NCBI GenBank assembly: GCA_016178785.1
Contig: JACOSO010000047.1
Span: 1 to 33,396 of the forward strand
DNA from: Bacteroidota bacterium
Lineage (GTDB): Bacteria > Bacteroidota > Bacteroidia > Cytophagales > Cyclobacteriaceae
DNA: 33,396 nt
Direction: 5' to 3'
Shown piece by piece: positions 8,202-15,683 of this stretch (the first letter of the stretch is position 1; each line of letters begins with the position of its first letter). Position numbers and translations under genes: made by a program. Below the pieces are notes generated by a model, which made no database searches, was not told the origin of the DNA, and saw only the letters and a program-made list of their open reading frames with translations.

Positions 8202-9563
8202 ATGAACGCTAATTTTGACAACATCAAACGACTTTTTGAAAGTTTAAAGGGGATCGGTTTTATTGAACGGATATTCGGCTGGAGTCGCATCAAAAATCAA
8301 ATGATCGATGCTTCTGCCGATTTGCAAAAGCTGATTTCGAGAATTGAATCTTCAACTCAAGCTGATAACTCACTTTCAATTGAGCGCGCTACAAGTAAGG
8401 GCCTGAATGAATCAGTTACGCGACTAACTACTGAAGTTCAGGTCTTAAAAGAGTCAAATAAACAGATCGAATCACTACAAAGAGAATTGACTACTGCCTC
8501 TGAGCAAAACAAAATTTTCTTAAAACGAGGCACAGAACTTTCAAATGAATTATCCGTATTGCGCGAGCGACTGGAAGCAACAGAACGAGAACTACAAAAA
8601 AATATTCAGCAAAATACGCAGCTGCTGAAAGATGAGGAATTCAGAAAACAAGATCATGCCAAGGCTGTTGATTCATTAAAAAATATTCAGGACAGGATTC
8701 AAAATGACCGCAACCGCGAATTGCAAGAACGAAAAGATGCCGAGATCAATCGCATTCATAAACTTCGCGAAACGTGGACGGCCCATCAGGAAAATGTAAA
8801 GAATACCATCAAAACGATTTGCTCGAAACATACTATTGAATATGTGGAGAGGGTTCCCTTCAAAGGTGAGCCTGACAACACTTTAAAAATCAGCAACGAG
8901 TTTGTGGTTTTTGATGCAAAGAGCCCGGCAGGTGAAGATTTATCTAACTTTAGAAACTATCTGAAGAACCAGGCTGAGTCGGCAAAAAAATATGCAAAAG
9001 AGGCTGACGTAAAAAAGGATATTTTTCTTGTTGTTCCCACAAACACGCTCGAGAGCCTTGATCAGTATGTATTTCGCCTGGCAGATTATAATGTATTTGT
9101 AATCTCCATAGATTCACTTGAGCCTGTAATTCTGAGCTTGTTGAAAATTGAAGATTACGAATTTGCAGAGCAACTAAGTCCCGAAGAGCGCGAAAATATT
9201 TGTCGGGTGCTGGGCAAGTTTGTTCATCTTTCAAAAAGGAGAATTCAGATCGATGGGTTTTTTACTCGTCAGTTTTTTGAATTGGTTTATCGCAGCGCGG
9301 CTGATTTGCCAAAAGATTTTTTGGATAAAGTTTCTGAATTTGAAATCGCAGAAAAAATTAATCCGCCAATTGAACGAAGAGCAAAACAGATCAGCGTTAA
9401 AGAATTGGAACAGGAAACTTCATCATTAAAAAACGAAGCCAATGCAAAAGGCATCGTTACAGAAGAATCGGTTTTATCGAATCGATTGAATAAACTCCCG
9501 TTGTACAGTGCAGAATCTTATCCTGAAAAGAAAGATGAGCAGGGCGGATTATTTGATGAGTGA
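8202..9563 (+). CDS. Coiled-coil protein with RmuC-like PD-(D/E)xK nuclease motif
   Basis: 453 residues. A long coiled coil spans about residues 70-200 (heptads rich in E, K, Q and L), followed by an alpha/beta domain at about 205-320. That domain contains P224-D225 and D238-A-K240 in the pattern EPDNTLKISNEFVVFDAKSP, which fits the PD-(D/E)xK nuclease signature and resembles the VVDAK(V/S)P segment of RmuC after its own coiled coil. Strand FLVVP and IS follow as in that fold. The C-terminal ~80 residues are charged and probably flexible. RmuC limits DNA inversion/rearrangement; whether this protein cuts DNA is untested. Stop overlaps the region just before the next gene, so 8202-10343 is likely one operon. 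Confidence 0.65.
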   Translation: MNANFDNIKRLFESLKGIGFIERIFGWSRIKNQMIDASADLQKLISRIESSTQADNSLSIERATSKGLNESVTRLTTEVQVLKESNKQIESLQRELTTASEQNKIFLKRGTELSNELSVLRERLEATERELQKNIQQNTQLLKDEEFRKQDHAKAVDSLKNIQDRIQNDRNRELQERKDAEINRIHKLRETWTAHQENVKNTIKTICSKHTIEYVERVPFKGEPDNTLKISNEFVVFDAKSPAGEDLSNFRNYLKNQAESAKKYAKEADVKKDIFLVVPTNTLESLDQYVFRLADYNVFVISIDSLEPVILSLLKIEDYEFAEQLSPEERENICRVLGKFVHLSKRRIQIDGFFTRQFFELVYRSAADLPKDFLDKVSEFEIAEKINPPIERRAKQISVKELEQETSSLKNEANAKGIVTEESVLSNRLNKLPLYSAESYPEKKDEQGGLFDE

Positions 9564-9568
9564 TCTCG

Positions 9569-10030
9569 ATGGACATCATTTTTAAAAAAGGCAACACCAA
9601 GAATACGATCACGTGCAAGCGATCAGAATCGTCAAGCACCTGGATGGAAGCAGACAGGTTTATGATTGCTCATGACCTGACTCATTTTGCAGTAGAAAAG
9701 CAATTGCAAATTGGGAAGGGTTTTTATGGCTTGGTGGCCAGTGGACTTGATATCACTGACTTTGAGAAGAAACAGAAAATCACCCCCCAGCAATTGCCGA
9801 AAGAGTCTATCAAGACTGAGTTGATTGTGAATCTTATTTTAACCGAGCGACATGATGGCAAAAAATTCGAAAGTTTTGATGAAGCTTTTAATTCTTTGTC
9901 TAAGCAATTCGGGATTTCAAATGAGAAATTCGATGCAGATGATTTAAACAAAATTCATAGTCAACTCAACGAATTGCTAAATCATTGGGCAATGTTGCCT
10001 GTTAACGAATCTATGATTATAAAATTGTAA
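9569..10030 (+). CDS. Conserved-looking small protein, function unknown
   Basis: 153 residues from the ATG at 9569. A GTG at 9560 would overlap the preceding stop, but the ATG gives a cleaner start, MDIIFKKGNTKNTITCKR. No domain is recognised. The segment WMEADRFMIAHDLTHFAVEKQLQIGKGFYGLVASGLDITDFE has an H-D-x-T-H pattern that could bind a metal, and the second half is helical. It lies five bases after the coiled-coil gene and four before the GroES-like gene, so its role is probably tied to theirs. No signal peptide or membrane segment is seen, so it should be cytoplasmic. Confidence 0.65.
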   Translation: MDIIFKKGNTKNTITCKRSESSSTWMEADRFMIAHDLTHFAVEKQLQIGKGFYGLVASGLDITDFEKKQKITPQQLPKESIKTELIVNLILTERHDGKKFESFDEAFNSLSKQFGISNEKFDADDLNKIHSQLNELLNHWAMLPVNESMIIKL

Positions 10031-10034
10031 TCGC

Positions 10035-10343
10035 ATGAAAGTAACGCATGACAATAAACTGAAAAAACTGATCGTGGTTGGCGACCGTGTTTTGATCCGG
10101 CCCGTCAAAGAATCGGACAAAACCGAAAGCGGACTTTATCTTCCACCGGGGGTGCAAGAGAAAGAAAAAATCCAGCGAGGTTATGTGATCAAAGTGGGCC
10201 CGGGTTATCCACTGCCCATGCCAGCCGATGAAGATGATTTGTGGAAGGGCAAAGAGGAACAAGTAAAATATTTGCCGTTACAGGCGCAGGAAGGCGACCT
10301 GGCTATTTTTCTTCAAAAAGGGGCGATTGAGGTGATGTATTAA
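10035..10343 (+). CDS. GroES-like (Cpn10-fold) co-chaperone paralogue
   Basis: 102 residues. The core VVGDRVLIRPVKESDKTESGLYLPPGVQEKEKIQRGYVIKVGPG follows the GroES pattern D-R-V-(L/V)-(I/V)-x-P...T-x-S-G-(I/L)-x-(I/L)-P...G-x-V-x-x-V-G-P-G, with a hydrophobic GLYLP mobile-loop tripeptide that in GroES contacts GroEL. The second half differs from canonical GroES: an acidic insertion (PADEDDLWKGKEEQVKYLP) replaces the roof-loop region, and the closing Y-G-K-Y-x-G-T-E motif is replaced by FLQKGAIEVMY. It is not next to groEL, so it is probably a specialised paralogue rather than the housekeeping copy. It is the last gene of the 8202-10343 operon. Confidence 0.75.
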   Translation: MKVTHDNKLKKLIVVGDRVLIRPVKESDKTESGLYLPPGVQEKEKIQRGYVIKVGPGYPLPMPADEDDLWKGKEEQVKYLPLQAQEGDLAIFLQKGAIEVMY

Positions 10344-10403
10344 AATGAAAAATATTTTATTGTGCCGCAAGTTTCTATTTTGATGTTGGAGAGAGAGGAG
10401 GAA

Positions 10404-10431
10404 TTGTGAGCTGCATTTTTTTGTAAATTTG
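10404..10431 (+). promoter_or_regulatory. Promoter of the Uma2 gene, nearly leaderless
   Basis: TTG at 10404-10406, a 17-base spacer, then TAAATTTG at 10424-10431, a perfect TAnnTTTG. The box ends four bases before the ATG at 10436, so transcription should begin at or very near the start codon. Confidence 0.55.
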
Positions 10432-10435
10432 ACAC

Positions 10436-11023
10436 ATGGAAGAAGTGATCTTGAAAATACCAGAGCATTACCCGATGACTGATGATGAGTTGTTTGAGCT
10501 CTGTGTTGCCAATAAAGAGCTTCGCATCGAACGCGATGAAGACGGTCAATTAATTATTATGTCACCAGCCGGAGGAATTACAGGAAATATTAATTTTAAA
10601 CTCATCACCATTTTTGGCGAGTGGATGGAGAAAAATTCTCATCTGGGTTACGGCTTCGATTCAGCCACGGGATTCCGCTTACAGGATAAATCCATGCGTT
10701 CCCCTGATGTTTCATTTGTGAAAAAAGAAAAATGGGATGCACTCACTTTGGAAGACCAAGAAAAATTTGCCCCTGTGTGCCCCGATTTCGTTATTGAACT
10801 TAGATCGAAATCTGACTCACTTCTGCAACTTAAAAATAAGATGGAAAAGTGGATCAAAAATGGATGTCAGTTAGGATGGTTGATCGACCCAATCGAAAAG
10901 AAATCATATATCTACAAACCTGACTTACCAATTAAAGAAGTCAATGGATTCGACAATACTCTTTCGGGAGAAAACCTTTTGTCAGGATTTGAACTTGATC
11001 TGTCTCGTCTAACAATAAAATAG
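10436..11023 (+). CDS. Uma2-family (DUF820) restriction-endonuclease-like protein
   Basis: 195 residues, normal for the family. The Uma2 pattern is complete: MTDDELFELCVANKELRIERDEDGQLIIMSPAGG, then RLQDKSMRSPDVSFV (P90-D91) and CPDFVIELRSKSDSLLQLKNKM (E121), then GCQLGWLIDP and YIYKP. These are the PD-(D/E)xK-type positions; biochemical function is mostly unproven in the family, which is abundant in cyanobacteria and Bacteroidota and often duplicated. The ATG at 10436 is preferred over the internal ATG 13 codons later because the promoter ends directly in front of it and relatives have a similar short N-terminal strand. DUF2071 follows 18 bases downstream. Confidence 0.88.
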   Translation: MEEVILKIPEHYPMTDDELFELCVANKELRIERDEDGQLIIMSPAGGITGNINFKLITIFGEWMEKNSHLGYGFDSATGFRLQDKSMRSPDVSFVKKEKWDALTLEDQEKFAPVCPDFVIELRSKSDSLLQLKNKMEKWIKNGCQLGWLIDPIEKKSYIYKPDLPIKEVNGFDNTLSGENLLSGFELDLSRLTIK

Positions 11024-11041
11024 TTTCTCGCTAACCAGATA

Positions 11042-11749
11042 ATGGCATCTACTTTCTTGCAAGCGGGGTGGAGAAAACTGGCGATGGCGAATTATGCCGT
11101 TGACAAAAATCTTCTTCAGTCATTTTTACCAAATAAAACAGAGATCGATTTATGGAAGGGAACCTGCTACATTAGTTTGGTAGGATTCATGTTTTTAAAC
11201 ACCAGGATTAAAGGATTTAAAATTCCCTTTCATTCCAACTTTGAAGAAGTCAATTTGAGATTTTATGTTCGTTATAAGGATAAAGATGAATGGAAACGTG
11301 GTGTAGTTTTTGTCAAAGAAATTGTGCCTAAACCCGCGCTGACTTTTGTTGCCAATACGATTTATAAAGAGAATTATGAAACCATGCCGATGGCTCATTC
11401 ATGGGAGTCATCAGGAGGATCTTTAACGGTTGAATACCGCTGGAAAAAGATGAAATGGAATTCATTTAAAGTCAACACATACCCTCAATCATTTAAAATC
11501 GAAAACGGCAGCGAAGAGGAATTTATTACAGAACATTATTGGGGCTATACTAAAATAAGAGACAAGACTTCCGAGTATGGAGTCGAACATCCCAAATGGG
11601 AAGTTTATAAAACCAAGGATTACTTCATCGATGTCGACTTTGGTAATGTATATGGGCAGGAATTTGAATTTTTAAAATCAGAAAAGCCTTTGTCAGTTTT
11701 CTTGGCTGAAGGTTCTGAGATAAAGGTAAAGGCTGGAAGGACGATTTAG
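11042..11749 (+). CDS. DUF2071 (YqjF-like) protein
   Basis: 235 residues, full length for this family. Typical features are the opening FLQAGWRKLAMANYAVDKNLLQSFLPNKTEIDLWKGTCYISLVGFMFLNTRI, with the W-R-x-L-x-x-x-x-Y and F-L-P segments, the central FEEVNLRFYVRY and RGVVFVKEIVPK, and FITEHYWGYTK. The fold is related to acetoacetate decarboxylase but the catalytic role is unknown. No signal peptide is present. It probably shares a transcript with Uma2 (18-base gap). Its stop overlaps the convergent AlbA_2 gene end by four bases, so no independent terminator fits between them. Confidence 0.85.
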   Translation: MASTFLQAGWRKLAMANYAVDKNLLQSFLPNKTEIDLWKGTCYISLVGFMFLNTRIKGFKIPFHSNFEEVNLRFYVRYKDKDEWKRGVVFVKEIVPKPALTFVANTIYKENYETMPMAHSWESSGGSLTVEYRWKKMKWNSFKVNTYPQSFKIENGSEEEFITEHYWGYTKIRDKTSEYGVEHPKWEVYKTKDYFIDVDFGNVYGQEFEFLKSEKPLSVFLAEGSEIKVKAGRTI

Positions 11750-12423
11750 ATCCTCGAATACTTATCGCCTTTTTCTGAAGGCGTAATCTTCAACACGTTG
11801 GCCAACACAAGTAAAATCAATTTACGCGATGCGGCAAAACGATTGAGCCCAGAGAGCTGTTGGAATTCATACAATGTGATGTTTGGATTTACATCCAGGT
11901 ATTTCATTAGCGCAAGTTCATGAGCCGCAAAATAAAACCGAATATCCTTCTTTTGGCGCTTTCTTCGAATGATCTCATTCATCTCTTTGCTCGCCTTAAC
12001 GCTCATGTCATTTACACGAACATAGCTTTCATTCTCCTTTTCATTCGGCCGAAAATAAATCGGTGGCTTTTCACTTGGGGGAATATCCAATCGAAGAACG
12101 GATCGTTTCTCCGTTAATTTTATAAGGGAGTCATGATAGACCAGTGTTTGCCTAACGTATTTTTGAAGAGCTTCATTTAAGCTCATCAATTCCTCATCAG
12201 GATATTTTACTCCTACCAACTGCCCACCATCGTCAACGCCAATAAGAATAGTTCCTCCTTCGCTGTTAGCAAAAGCGATCATCTCGCGCACCACTTTTTC
12301 AGGATGAGAAACTTTATGCTTGAACTCGAGCTGTTGGCCTTCACCTTCAGCCACTAACTTGTGTAGCTCGTGAACTTCTTCAGAATTAATATTTATCGTT
12401 GCCGAAGGCTTCTCCTTCTTCAT
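11746..12423 (-). CDS. AlbA_2/Schlafen AAA_4-type putative DNA-binding protein
   Basis: 225 residues. The N-terminal half is an AlbA_2 (Schlafen AAA_4) domain: EGQQLEFKHKVSHPEKVVREMIAFANSEGGTILIGVDDGGQLVGVKYPDEE, with the E-F-K and F-A-N-x-x-G-G-x-(I/L)-x-(I/V)-G-V-D-D hallmarks. A beta-rich part (SVLRLDIPPSEKPPIYFRPN...YVRVNDMSVKA) follows, and the last ~55 residues look like a winged helix (PNITLYEFQQLSGLNRFAASRKLILLVLANVLKI). This layout occurs in transcriptional regulators and some RNA/DNA-acting proteins. The start overlaps the 3' end of the AAA+ gene by 38 bases in another frame, so translation may be coupled and the protein may work with the AAA/VWA pair. Confidence 0.8.
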   Translation of the reverse strand: MKKEKPSATININSEEVHELHKLVAEGEGQQLEFKHKVSHPEKVVREMIAFANSEGGTILIGVDDGGQLVGVKYPDEELMSLNEALQKYVRQTLVYHDSLIKLTEKRSVLRLDIPPSEKPPIYFRPNEKENESYVRVNDMSVKASKEMNEIIRRKRQKKDIRFYFAAHELALMKYLDVNPNITLYEFQQLSGLNRFAASRKLILLVLANVLKITPSEKGDKYSRI

Positions 12424-13891
12424 CGTCTTCTTCTTTGGGCAAACTGAACATACTGCTGAGCAAGTCTTTGAACTGATGACCGGCAGTTAAATTATGTTTG
12501 CTGATGAGGCTGTACTCGGCCAGTCCATGCAAGGCAAACTCCATCATAAATAATTTATTGTTTGTATCCTGACCTTTTTGAAATTCATTGACGAGATCAG
12601 CTAGGCCAGGTACAGACTTAAGTGTTTTTTCATAATTCTGATTGCTCATATCATGGAGTAAATCAAGGGAGTTGCCATCTCCAAACCAGTCAGTGATTTT
12701 TCTGTAAGGACTTTTTTCTTTCTGCTTGCGGAATTTCTCGGGATCTGGAAAATAATTCACGAATTGTGTACGAATAGCTTTGCCTAAAAGATTGTGCGCT
12801 ACGATGCCGGGGCCTTCCTGCTGGCCTTCATAAACTAATTCAACTTTGCCCGTGATGGAAGGAATTACTCCAATAAAATCAGCAATGCGAATGAACGTGC
12901 TTTTTTCATTGTTAATAATGCTTCTACGCTCTGCTGCAGCAATCAAATTTTCATAAGCGGAAATAGTCAAACGTGCAGAGACACCACTCTTGGCATCTAC
13001 AAATTCACTTTTGCGCGCCTCGAATGCAACCTGCTCTATGATGTCTTTCGCAATCTCGGCCATCGAAATCATTCGGTTCTGCTCCGCGCGAATGCGAGCT
13101 TCCTGTTGTGTGATTTTTTTTCCGATATCAAGAGTCTTCGGATAATGAGTAATGATCTGGCTATCGATACGGTCTTTCAACGGTGTAACGATACTTCCGC
13201 GGTTCGTGTAATCTTCAGGATTCGCAGTGAATACAAATTGGATGTCGAGTGGCAAGCGAAGTTTGAAGCCACGAATCTGAACATCGCCTTCTTGTAAAAT
13301 ATTGAACAGAGCTACTTGAATGCGCGCCTGCAAATCGGGCAGCTCATTAATCACAAAAATGCAACGATGTGAGCGCGGAATCAATCCAAAATGGATCACG
13401 CGTTCATCCGCGTAAGGAAGTTTCAACGAAGCCGCTTTGATCGGATCGACATCTCCAATCAAATCTGCAATCGATACATCGGGTGTTGCAAGTTTTTCAG
13501 TGTAGCGTTCTTCCCGATGAAGCCATGTGATTGGAGTTTCATCGCCAAGCTCACTCACTTTGTCTCGGCCATAGCGTGAGATAGGATTCATTGGATCATC
13601 ATTCAGTTCTGATCCTTCGATTACAGGAATATATTCGTCAAGCAAATTCATCATCAACCTGGCAAGACGGGTTTTTGCTTGTCCACGAAGTCCGAGAAAG
13701 TTGATGTCATGCCCAGCAAGAATCGCTCTCTCCAAATCAGGGATCACCGTTTCCTCATAACCCCAAATCCCTTCAAAGACATTTTCTTTGTTCCTCAATT
13801 TCTCAATCAGATTTAGGCGCAATTCGTCTTTGATGGTTTTGAATTTATAACCTGATGATTTGAGTTCTTTTAGAGTCTTGGCTTTGTTCAT
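12386..13891 (-). CDS. Mg-chelatase-like/MoxR-type AAA+ ATPase
   Basis: 501 residues. Walker A is G67-L-R-G-Q-A-K73-T74, and Walker B is CIFVINE183, where the usual Asp-Glu is Asn-Glu. The set GLIPRSHRCIFVINELPDLQARIQVALFNILQEGDVQIRGFKLRLPLDIQFVFTANPEDYTNRGSIVTPLKDRI matches the chelatase/MoxR sensor-1 and arginine-finger region, as in BchI/ChlI relatives. The last ~120 residues are helical with an acidic tail (EEDDEEGEAFGNDKY). With the VWA protein just upstream it resembles the ChlI/ChlD split, but no chlorophyll pathway is visible; a protein-remodelling role is more likely. The ATG follows a heptad hairpin by one base. Confidence 0.88.
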   Translation of the reverse strand: MNKAKTLKELKSSGYKFKTIKDELRLNLIEKLRNKENVFEGIWGYEETVIPDLERAILAGHDINFLGLRGQAKTRLARLMMNLLDEYIPVIEGSELNDDPMNPISRYGRDKVSELGDETPITWLHREERYTEKLATPDVSIADLIGDVDPIKAASLKLPYADERVIHFGLIPRSHRCIFVINELPDLQARIQVALFNILQEGDVQIRGFKLRLPLDIQFVFTANPEDYTNRGSIVTPLKDRIDSQIITHYPKTLDIGKKITQQEARIRAEQNRMISMAEIAKDIIEQVAFEARKSEFVDAKSGVSARLTISAYENLIAAAERRSIINNEKSTFIRIADFIGVIPSITGKVELVYEGQQEGPGIVAHNLLGKAIRTQFVNYFPDPEKFRKQKEKSPYRKITDWFGDGNSLDLLHDMSNQNYEKTLKSVPGLADLVNEFQKGQDTNNKLFMMEFALHGLAEYSLISKHNLTAGHQFKDLLSSMFSLPKEEDDEEGEAFGNDKY

Positions 13892-13892
13892 C

Positions 13893-13961
13893 GTTATTCG
13901 TTATAAGTTAATCGTTAATCGGGGTCCGTCACTATTAACTAATAACGGATAAGCATTAACG
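13893..13961. repeat. Heptad inverted-repeat hairpin (family B) between VWA and AAA+ genes
   Basis: Left arm 13893-13920: GTTATTC, GTTATAA, GTTAATC, GTTAATC. An 11-base loop region follows. Right arm 13932-13959: CTATTAA, CTAATAA, CGGATAA, GCATTAA. The arms are degenerate reverse complements (about 21 of 28 positions when aligned end to end). The element fills the space from three bases after the VWA stop to one base before the AAA+ ATG. Confidence 0.85.
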
Positions 13962-13964
13962 TTT

Positions 13965-15062
13965 TCACAAGTTCTTGGTTCTATTCCTTTTAAAATCTTC
14001 AAACACCAAATTACCTAATCCCTGCAAGCTACTGTAATAAGCGTTGCCGTTATTGGCTTTAGTGAAATCGCGAACAAATGCTTTAAGATAAGGATCAGTG
14101 GCAATCATAAACGTGGTGACCGGGATTTTTATTTTTCTAAGCTGTACTGCAAGGTCAAGTGTCTTATTTAAAATCTTCTGATCAAGACCAAACGCATTTT
14201 TGTAATATTTTATTCCTTGTTTGATGCACGTAGGCTTGCCATCGGTGATCATGAAAATTTGCTTGTTGGTGTTTTTACGTCTGCGCAAAATGCCCATCGC
14301 CAATTCGAGCCCTGCAACTGTATTGGTGTGATAAGGCCCAACGCTGAGATAGGGAAGGTCCTTAATTTCAATTTGCCAGGCGTCATCGCCAAATACCAAA
14401 ACATCGAGCGTGTCTTTCGGATATTTTTTAGTGATCAGTTCGGCAAGTGCCATGGCAACTTTCTTGGCCGGGGTGATTCGGTCTTCGCCATACAAAATCA
14501 TGGAGTGTGAAATGTCGATCATCAATACGGTTGAAGTCTGTGCCTTAAATTCATTCTCGACTACCTCAAGATCTTCTTCCGTCATAAAAAAATCATCAAG
14601 ACCATGATTGATCTGCGCATTACGGAGCGAATCGGTTACGGAGATTTGTTCCAGTGAATCGCCAAATTCATAGTCGCGCCTATCAGTTGTTGGCTCATCG
14701 CCACGACCATTGTGCGGAGTTTGGTGGCCGCCAGGTTTCGTTCGCTTCAGTTTCCCAAAAATCTCTTCGAGTGCCGACTGCCTCAGGTTTTGTTCTGCTT
14801 TCGGTTTTAATTTGAACTCGCCATTCGGGCCTTCATCCGTGATATATCCATTTTTTTTCAGGTCTTCAATGAAATCACCAATGCCATAATCTTTTCCGGT
14901 GAGGCCATATTGCTTATCCACTTCAGTCAGCCATTGCAGCGCTTCAGCCACATTACCAGACGTAATCAACAAAAGCTGCATAAAAACTTTGAGTAGCTTT
15001 TCGAAGTCTGACTTGCCGCTATTCGATGGCGGAGTATATTTTGAAAACCGATGGCCGAGCAT
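13965..15062 (-). CDS. VWA-domain protein, partner of the chelatase-like AAA+ ATPase
   Basis: 365 residues. The first ~160 residues hold a helical region and a linker (PGGHQTPHNGRGDEPTTDRRDY). The VWA domain begins near 176 and has a complete MIDAS site: D183-I-S185-H-S187 in TVLMIDISHSM, T248 in GPYHTNTVAG, and D274 in FMITDGKPT. It should bind a divalent metal and act as substrate adaptor for the AAA+ protein, as ChlD/BchD and MoxR-associated VWA proteins do. It lacks its own AAA domain, unlike ChlD. It precedes the AAA+ gene in the same direction with a heptad hairpin between. A candidate promoter lies 28 bases upstream. Confidence 0.88.
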   Translation of the reverse strand: MLGHRFSKYTPPSNSGKSDFEKLLKVFMQLLLITSGNVAEALQWLTEVDKQYGLTGKDYGIGDFIEDLKKNGYITDEGPNGEFKLKPKAEQNLRQSALEEIFGKLKRTKPGGHQTPHNGRGDEPTTDRRDYEFGDSLEQISVTDSLRNAQINHGLDDFFMTEEDLEVVENEFKAQTSTVLMIDISHSMILYGEDRITPAKKVAMALAELITKKYPKDTLDVLVFGDDAWQIEIKDLPYLSVGPYHTNTVAGLELAMGILRRRKNTNKQIFMITDGKPTCIKQGIKYYKNAFGLDQKILNKTLDLAVQLRKIKIPVTTFMIATDPYLKAFVRDFTKANNGNAYYSSLQGLGNLVFEDFKRNRTKNL

Positions 15063-15089
15063 GATTTTAATTGGGTATTTAAGTTAAAC

Positions 15090-15117
15090 CAAAATTTCTT
15101 GTTTTCTGTTCACACAA
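15090..15117 (-). promoter_or_regulatory. Candidate promoter of the VWA/AAA+ operon
   Basis: On the minus strand, TTG (15117-15115), a 17-base spacer and AAATTTTG (15097-15090, 7 of 8 to TAnnTTTG) lie upstream of the ATG at 15062. Confidence 0.4.
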
Positions 15118-15166
15118 TTGTTTTTAAACTCCTAACGACTGAGCACATATTCCGCTTATAAGACAG

Positions 15167-15222
15167 ATGTAAGGATTTAAGGTTTCCTTCAAAATATTGA
15201 AACTGATGTTCCTCTACTTTTA
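15167..15222 (+). promoter_or_regulatory. Promoter region of tiny lipoprotein 1 with shared upstream element
   Basis: ATGTAAGGATT (15167-15177) is followed by CTTCAA (15187-15192), TTG (15197-15199) and TACTTTTA (15215-15222; 7 of 8 to TAnnTTTG). The same order recurs before the second lipoprotein, with the 48-base distance from the first element to the -7 box unchanged. The first element could be an activator or repressor site, or the -35 of an alternative sigma factor. Confidence 0.5.
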
Positions 15223-15248
15223 CGGGCGAAACTTAAACTTAAGCGAAC

Positions 15249-15371
15249 ATGAAAAAACCTTTAGCAATCTTAATGCTGGCAGTAACTGTGATTGGATCAT
15301 CATGCACCATAAGAACTTGTCCTACTTACGCTAAAGCTCCGTCAAAGCAGCCAAGAGTAGGCGGGATTTAG
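15249..15371 (+). CDS. Tiny TCPTY-motif lipoprotein 1 (40 aa)
   Basis: This short gene encodes 40 residues, starting at the ATG at 15249. A lysine-rich start and hydrophobic stretch (MKKPLAILMLAVTVIGSSC) form a lipoprotein signal with a weak lipobox (GSSC, Cys19). The mature peptide is only about 22 residues and contains TCPTYAKAP. The gene is supported by its paralogue at 15684, which shares the start, the signal, the TCPTY(A/S)K(A/T)P motif and a similar promoter, and by a strong terminator 26 bases after its stop. I know no function. The second cysteine and the tyrosine are the only obvious conserved reactive residues. It would be anchored in the outer or inner membrane by acylated Cys19. 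Confidence 0.7.
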   Translation: MKKPLAILMLAVTVIGSSCTIRTCPTYAKAPSKQPRVGGI

Positions 15372-15397
15372 GCCTAATTTTTGGAATGATTTACGAA

Positions 15398-15423
15398 GGC
15401 TCCGATCTGTCGGGGCCATTTTT
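15398..15423 (+). terminator. Rho-independent terminator of tiny lipoprotein 1
   Basis: An 8-base-pair stem, GGCTCCGA (15398-15405) with TCGGGGCC (15410-15417), one G-T pair, loop TCTG, followed by ATTTTT. Confidence 0.75.
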
Positions 15424-15606
15424 GTATCCAAAACTTAGCGAGTCAAAAAATTGATTTTTCCTGAAATATACCTTGCTGGATTTTTAAAATAATGACTAAG
15501 CATGCACTAAACTGAATATTTGGGTCAAACCAAAAAACGTCATTTTCAGGCCTATAACCCGTTTTTTGCGCGCTTTGTCGAATCATTTTTTTAAGTTTGG
15601 AAACAC

Positions 15607-15662
15607 ATGTAAGGATTAGTCTGTTCTTCAAGCAATTGGAGATTACCGGCTGATTACATTTG
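15607..15662 (+). promoter_or_regulatory. Promoter region of tiny lipoprotein 2 with shared upstream element
   Basis: ATGTAAGGATT (15607-15617), CTTCAA (15626-15631), TTG (15636-15638) and a perfect -7 box TACATTTG (15655-15662). Spacing matches the upstream region of lipoprotein 1. The rest of the gap from 15424 to 15606 holds no gene that I can support; it contains a TTGGGT...AAACCAAA stretch (from 15520) also seen in altered form from 15071, suggesting that the whole unit was duplicated. Confidence 0.55.
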
Positions 15663-15683
15663 TATTATCAAACACAAACAACA

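Noticed and set aside
15443..15631. 62-codon minus-strand open frame between the two tiny lipoprotein genes
   Set aside because: It lies across the intergenic region upstream of lipoprotein 2, including its shared promoter element, has no recognisable features and no promoter of its own.
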